A DNA stretch of 64,000 bases, taken from contig JBBRMM010000016.1 of the NCBI GenBank assembly GCA_038230835.1, forward strand, positions 20,646-84,645. Direction: 5' to 3'. Below are positions 60,398 to 64,000 of the stretch, piece after piece. The stretch comes from DASUHT01 sp038230835. GTDB taxonomy: Bacteria > Actinomycetota > Thermoleophilia > Gaiellales > JAICJC01. The stretch's first letter is position 1, and each line of letters begins with the position of its first letter. Position numbers and translations under genes: made by a program. The notes beneath the pieces are model-generated. The model did not search any database and was not told the origin of the DNA. It was given only the letters and a program-made list of their open reading frames with translations.

Positions 60398-61168
60398 TCA
60401 GCCTCGCGGTGGCGGAGCCCAGGTCTCGACGCGCATGAAGTCGTCGGCACGACGCCGACGGACGATGTCGGCGTAGCGCTCGGTGACGCGACTCGACGTG
60501 GTGAACCACCAGACGAAGGCGTACGACTCCTGCGCGTACGCGTCGACGATCTGCTCGACGTTCTCGGTTCGCTTGCTGGTCATCTCGAGCTCTACGGCAA
60601 TCACCGTCCGATCACCGAGTATCAGCTCGCCATCCGGAATCCGGCCGCGCCCGAACTGCCGCGTCCCCGCCGTGATCTCTCGACGCCGCCGGACCCGCAC
60701 CTCGCGTTCCGTGACGATGCTTGACCCTTGATTGTTCGCACTCAGCTCCTCCAGCAGATCAACCACCGCCAGGTCGTGTCCGATCCGGCTCAGCACCAGA
60801 TCCGCCGGTTGAAGTCCAACCTCTGCGATCCGCGCACCCTCGCCCGTCACCCTCATCACCCGCGGACCACGCCAATGTGTGTGATCCCGACGAACCAATC
60901 CCATATCACTCAATGCACGCAGCCGCCGATACGCCGCGTCCTCCCCCACCTCTCCCCCCTCGCGCCGAAACAGCCTCCGTGCCACCTGTTCCGGTGTAAC
61001 TGTTCCATGCCGAGTGACCCACCGAAGGATCTCCACATCCCTCTCTGTCAGCTGCCAGCCAGGTCTCCTCGGTCCCTTTCCTCCCTGGACCCTCTCCCCT
61101 CTCTTCCTCGGTCGATCAGGGGTCCAATCCCCCAGCTCGATCACCCCCCTCTCGTCTGCTCCGACCAA
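60398..61168 (-). CDS. Replication-relaxation family protein
   Basis: This 256-aa protein has an N-terminal winged helix (LTERDVEILRWVTRHGTVTPEQVARRLF and YRRLRALSDMGLVRRD, in blocks). A nuclease-like half follows: VVDLLEELSANN, REITAGTRQFGRGRIPDGEL and VIAVELEMTSKRTENVEQIV, with an IPDGE...AVELE pattern of PD-(D/E)xK type. The Replic_Relax family is common on actinobacterial plasmids and integrative elements. The TTG at 61168 is the first start; a GTG 8 codons on is possible. Confidence 0.85.
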   Translation of the reverse strand: MVGADERGVIELGDWTPDRPRKRGERVQGGKGPRRPGWQLTERDVEILRWVTRHGTVTPEQVARRLFRREGGEVGEDAAYRRLRALSDMGLVRRDHTHWRGPRVMRVTGEGARIAEVGLQPADLVLSRIGHDLAVVDLLEELSANNQGSSIVTEREVRVRRRREITAGTRQFGRGRIPDGELILGDRTVIAVELEMTSKRTENVEQIVDAYAQESYAFVWWFTTSSRVTERYADIVRRRRADDFMRVETWAPPPRG

Positions 61169-61307
61169 CCCACTGAACTGTCATCCAACCCTCCCGCCCG
61201 TGCCGCCCACATGCCTCTTGCTCCAGCCGCCCACCCGGTACCGATCCCCGTGCTCCACCACCCAACTTGCCAATGCACGTTGGGAGCGCGGGGAGCGGGA
61301 GCCGAGA

Positions 61308-61422
61308 CCGTCAAATTGACGGACGAGGCAGGGTGGGCGGATTCCGCATGGATGCGGCCGGCGGCACGGGCGGGAGAACGACAGGCCGTCAAATCGACCG
61401 CCGAAACTGGCCGTCAAATCCA
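61308..61422. repeat. CCGTCAAAT repeat cluster
   Basis: The 15-bp palindrome CCGTCAAATTGACGG lies at 61308-61322. Direct copies of CCGTCAAATC are at 61386 and 61411, and an inverted TCATTTGA lies near 61433. The cluster is between xis and the replication-relaxation gene, in an otherwise gene-free 340-base stretch. It may be an operator or an origin-like iteron. The half-site CCGTCAA also forms the arms of the ardC leader. Confidence 0.65.
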
Positions 61423-61510
61423 TTGGGAAGGGTCATTTGATGCGATTGTCGCGCATTTTCGGCGCCATGCCAACCGCACTTGCGGTGTCCCAGACGACTC
61501 TGCGCGAGAG

Positions 61511-61924
61511 TTAGTCGGTGCCTACATCGGCGCCGCCACCCACGTTCCCCTCGCCTCCGAGCAGCGCGTGCAGCTGCGAGATCGGGATCAAAACGCGACG
61601 GCCAATCCGAACGTGGGGGATCTCCCCGCGGCGCACGGCCTCGTAGGCCAGCGTCCTGCTTATACCGAGGGTCCTGGCAGCCTCCTCCACCGTCAGGGTC
61701 AGGCGCTTCTCGGAGTATTGGGCCGTATCGCGTGCGCGCGGTCCGGGCCTGCCCAGACGGTCCAGCAGGGAGTCGGCCAGAGGTCTCAGGCGCCATGGAA
61801 CCATCCAGAGACGGACGCGCCGATTGGCCACCGTCGCCATCCACTCGGCCTCAGCTCTCTCGTCGGGATGAGCAGCCCAGTAGTCCTCCGGTGCGAAGTG
61901 CGGACGCGGGCTCGTCCTGGTCAT
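61511..61924 (-). CDS. xis: Excisionase-like DNA-binding protein
   Basis: The 137-aa protein ends with a helix-turn-helix of the MerR/excisionase class: LTVEEAARTLGISRTLAYEA, then VRRGEIPHVRIGRRVLIPIS, where the wing contacts DNA. The N-terminal half is a separate helical part. Its ATG overlaps the integrase stop by 4 bases (ATGA), so int and xis are co-translated. It should bend DNA at the attachment sites during excision. Confidence 0.85.
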   Translation of the reverse strand: MTRTSPRPHFAPEDYWAAHPDERAEAEWMATVANRRVRLWMVPWRLRPLADSLLDRLGRPGPRARDTAQYSEKRLTLTVEEAARTLGISRTLAYEAVRRGEIPHVRIGRRVLIPISQLHALLGGEGNVGGGADVGTD

Positions 61925-63087
61925 TCGGGCTCCGCCGCTGGGTCGGGCCTGAGCAGGTCGCCGATGACGCGGGCTGCGTCCTCGTCGCTCTGCGTGAGCC
62001 ACGCGGCATAGACGTTGAGCGTGGTCGTCGGGCTGGTGTGGCCCAGACGTCCGGACACCGTTCTCAGAGGAACACCACGGGCGAGCATCTGCGTCGCCAC
62101 GGCGTGGCGCAGGTCATGGAGACGCACGCCTTCGATCCCCAAATCCTTCCGGAGACAGATGAATGCCTCGGTCACGCGACTGGGTCGCCAGGGCGTCGAG
62201 CCGTCGGGCTCCTGCGAAAAGAGATAGGCCGATGGAGGCAGCCGCGTGCCCACCTGACTGGCGCGGAGTTCGCAACGGTCGAGGTGCGCGGCGAGCAGCC
62301 GCACCGTGTCAGCGTCGAGAGCAATGCGCCGGCCCGGTCCCGCCTTGGTGTCCTTCACCACCAGCGCGTCCCTGCTGCGACCGGCCACGGACCGCGCAAT
62401 GGTCAGCGAGGCTCCCAATAGGTCGACGTCGGAAACCCGGAGGCCGCAGAGCTCGCCCCGCCGCGCCCCCGTCACCGCACCCAACCTGAGCAGCATGCCG
62501 AGGTCGGGATCGCGGCGTTCCGCCTCCGCGAGGATCGTCTGAACGGCGGCGGGCGCCGGCGGCGTGATCTCCTTCCGGCGCGCTCGGGGCGGGCTGGCAT
62601 GGACCGCGGGATTGGATGACAGCCATCCCCACCTCACCCCCTGGTTGAGCATCCGGCGCAGGAGGGCGTGAACATGCTGCACGCTCATGGCGGAGAGGGG
62701 CTTGCCACCGCGGCCGCCCCGAGCATGGATCTCGCTGTAGAAGGTGTCGATCTGCGCTGTGCGCAGCGACCGCAACTTCACTCCGCCCAGACGGGGCAGC
62801 ACGAGTCGGTCGATGATCCGCCGATACTCGGGCAGCGTGGTCGGAGACAGCGTTGGCTCGGCGAGCGTCAGCCATCGCGTAGCCAGATCCCTGAGAGTCG
62901 CGTCGGTGACAACCTGGCCACCCAAACCCGCCTCCACCAGCATCTGGGTGACAACGTCCTCGGCCTGGCGCTTGGTCCCGTGGATGGTGCGGGTCAGGTA
63001 CCGCTTGCGATCGGTGGACTCATCGCGACCGAGATAGATCTTCGCCCGCCAGACGTTCTTTCCGCGCTGCTCAAGGTGACCACGCAC
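61921..63087 (-). CDS. int: Tyrosine-family site-specific integrase
   Basis: This 388-aa integrase has an AP2-like arm-binding N-terminus (KNVWRAKIYLGRDESTDRKR). The core-binding domain is near 75-165, and the catalytic domain has TGARRGELCGL (Arg), LHDLRHAVATQML (HxxR) and GHTSPTTTLNVYAAW (His, Tyr nucleophile). All catalytic residues are present. I chose GTG 63087 with GGAGG upstream; the longer frame to 63276 runs through the candidate arm sites. It ends the element 190 bases before tRNA-Sec and is the likely agent of integration at 63282-63315. Confidence 0.92.
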   Translation of the reverse strand: MRGHLEQRGKNVWRAKIYLGRDESTDRKRYLTRTIHGTKRQAEDVVTQMLVEAGLGGQVVTDATLRDLATRWLTLAEPTLSPTTLPEYRRIIDRLVLPRLGGVKLRSLRTAQIDTFYSEIHARGGRGGKPLSAMSVQHVHALLRRMLNQGVRWGWLSSNPAVHASPPRARRKEITPPAPAAVQTILAEAERRDPDLGMLLRLGAVTGARRGELCGLRVSDVDLLGASLTIARSVAGRSRDALVVKDTKAGPGRRIALDADTVRLLAAHLDRCELRASQVGTRLPPSAYLFSQEPDGSTPWRPSRVTEAFICLRKDLGIEGVRLHDLRHAVATQMLARGVPLRTVSGRLGHTSPTTTLNVYAAWLTQSDEDAARVIGDLLRPDPAAEPE

Positions 63088-63120
63088 CGAGCCTCCAAGG
63101 TCGTCAGCGGGAGTATCGCA

Positions 63121-63138
63121 GATTCCCCGCAGATTCCC
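63121..63138 (+). repeat. Paired GATTCCC repeats, candidate integrase arm site (right)
   Basis: GATTCCC occurs at 63121-63127 and 63132-63138, an 11-base period, just upstream of the integrase start and about 145 bases from the right core. It mirrors the pair at 12347-12364. Confidence 0.55.
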
Positions 63139-63274
63139 AGCGGAGCGCAACGCACCCGTCGCGGATCTTGTCTGGATGCACAGCAGCCACGGTCGGAGGA
63201 CGGTCTCCCATTCGCTGAACCAGGCGGTTACGCCTGCTTGTAGAACGATCGCCGCGTCGGTGATAGTGTCCACC

Positions 63275-63315
63275 ATGGGGCGGCACGGGCCCGGTGGCCC
63301 ATCCGGTCTTCAAAA
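63275..63315 (+). repeat. Right attachment site inside tRNA-Sec
   Basis: This matches 12201-12241 with two differences; the identical core is 63282-63315. It covers the last bases of the acceptor 5' strand, the D-arm and the anticodon loop of the intact tRNA-Sec. Crossover would therefore occur in the 5' half of the gene, so the element seems to supply a replacement 5' half. Confidence 0.8.
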
Positions 63316-63369
63316 TCGGCAAGCGCATGTAACCCATGCGTTGGTAGGTTCGACTCCTACGCCGCTCCG
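63277..63369 (+). tRNA. selC: tRNA-Sec (anticodon UCA)
   Basis: A 93-base tRNA with the marks of selenocysteine tRNA: an 8-bp acceptor stem (GGGGCGGC with GCCGCTCC, one G-U), a D-arm GGGCC CGGT GGCCC, anticodon loop CTTCAAA on a 5-bp stem (CCGGT/ATCGG), a long variable arm (CAAGCGCATG paired with CATGCGTTG), and a T-arm GTAGG TTCGACT CCTAC. The discriminator is G and CCA is not encoded. It implies selA, selB and selD elsewhere in the genome and at least one UGA-encoded selenoprotein. Confidence 0.92.
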
Positions 63370-63870
63370 TCTAGGAAGTCCCTGCAAAATACGCTATTTC
63401 GGCCGCTCCGATCCGTTGCCAGGCGAGCTTTCACCCTGCGGGTCTGGGATACCGGCAGAGGCGTCACCTCGTGTGGTGGTCGTTCGACTTAGCACCGTGC
63501 TTCGGTGGTTGTCGTTGCGCATGGTTGGGCGGTTCGCGGGGTCTGCGGTCATGATCGGAGGACGCTGGGGCGCGACGCCAGAGGCATCCGAACTCGCCGA
63601 TCGAGATCATGGGGGGCGCAATGAGGGCGCACGAATGCGAGTCGGCGCCCCCCCAGCCATCAGGGTGGTCGCGACGCGACCTGTCCGCTAGCCCGAGGTC
63701 GTCGAGGCGATCCTGAGGCACCCGACCCGACGCGCGGAGATACTGCAGCCTCCACAGGTGCCTTCGGATGACAAGCGATGATCGGCTCGGGACGACTGGC
63801 CCGTGTCGCTTCGCGATGCTAGGCGGGGCCCTGGTTACTCCACACCGTGTGGGGTGCAAGAACTCATCGG
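63370..63870. other. Unassigned chromosomal flank
   Basis: About 500 bases with no gene I can support. Open frames on both strands show no recognisable domain. It is the chromosomal side of the element's right end. Confidence 0.45.
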
Positions 63871-64000
63871 TTAGGCGGCGAGCGTGTATTCGTGGATGAG
63901 TCCGCCGAGTTGGTCGCGTCGCTGGATCTTGTGTGGGGGAGGATGGCGGGGTTGCTCCACGCGGCGCGGAGTCGGGGCTTTCAGGTCAAGGGCGCGGTGA
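63871..64000 (-). CDS. C-terminal end of an integrase-type transposase (partial)
   Basis: The minus strand from the window edge reads HRALDLKAPTPRRVEQPRHP and ends RRDQLGGLIHEYTLAA, then a stop. This is typical of the tail of rve-type transposases of actinobacterial insertion sequences. The catalytic core lies outside the window. Confidence 0.6.
   Translation of the reverse strand, partial: HRALDLKAPTPRRVEQPRHPPPHKIQRRDQLGGLIHEYTLAA

Larger units (their letters stand above)
12208..63315. mobile_element. Predicted 51-kb composite integrative element in the tRNA-Sec gene
   Basis: Two identical 34-bp cores at 12208-12241 and 63282-63315, in direct orientation, bound a region with arsenic and metal resistance genes, an insertion sequence, a defence locus, and a mobility set. 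The right core lies inside an intact tRNA-Sec. The tyrosine integrase and an excisionase-like gene lie just inside the right core. Paired GATTCCC repeats lie inside both ends. I infer one integration event, possibly with earlier nested events (see the tRNA-Ala fragment at 34755). No type IV secretion apparatus beyond a coupling ATPase is visible. Confidence 0.8.

Noticed and set aside
1..64000. CRISPR array
   Set aside because: No regularly spaced 25-40 base repeats were seen, and no cas-like gene.

Overview
The window is high-GC actinobacterial DNA. The conserved order purA-dnaB-rplI-rpsR-ssb-rpsF, the GTG and TTG starts, and the style of the small membrane proteins suggest a deep-branching actinobacterium (Thermoleophilia-like). 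That placement is an inference; no rRNA is present to confirm it.

Layout. (1) 1-12.2 kb is chromosomal backbone: the end of a kinase-like gene, a cupin + pabB pair, a HAD phosphatase coupled to an 807-aa FAD/GcvT demethylating dehydrogenase, a lipoprotein polysaccharide deacetylase, the replication/ribosomal cluster, and two small membrane proteins closed by a strong hairpin. (2) About 12.2-63.3 kb reads as one composite integrative element. It lies between two copies of a 34-bp core (12208-12241 and 63282-63315) that is the 5' half of a selenocysteine tRNA gene. The right copy belongs to an intact tRNA-Sec (63277-63369). A tyrosine integrase and an excisionase-like gene sit just inside the right end. 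Paired GATTCCC sites at an 11-bp period lie inside both ends.

Element cargo, left to right: a TolB-like propeller lipoprotein and an hsdM relic; an arsenic operon (arsR-arsM-aquaporin-arsC); a metal-homeostasis zone (four ArsR-type regulators counting arsR, several cation diffusion facilitators, a YHS-fused permease, a ZIP-like transporter, MntP) interrupted by an intact IS3-type insertion with 3-bp target duplications and by a 0.4-kb segmental duplication that cut two genes; a UvrD-like helicase; a tRNA-Ala 3' fragment beside a second integrase, probably an older junction; and a 14-kb predicted anti-phage locus. The locus holds a SNF2-like helicase with a DUF3883-like end, a DUF1156-type DNA methylase and a HEPN/AAA+ DUF499-type ATPase, facing a phospholipase-D-like nuclease coupled to an unknown 563-aa protein.

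The right 12.7 kb (50.6-63.3 kb) is the mobility backbone: ArdC-like protein, VirD4/TraG-like coupling ATPase, SSB, M48 protease, replication-relaxation protein, small Cys-rich and membrane proteins, xis and int. Several of its genes follow long inverted-repeat leaders that share the half-site C[C/T]GTCAA. The same half-site recurs as a repeat cluster between xis and the replication-relaxation gene. No mating-pair-formation genes are visible, so the element looks mobilisable rather than self-transmissible. (3) Beyond 63.37 kb is unassigned DNA and the C-terminal end of a transposase running off the window.
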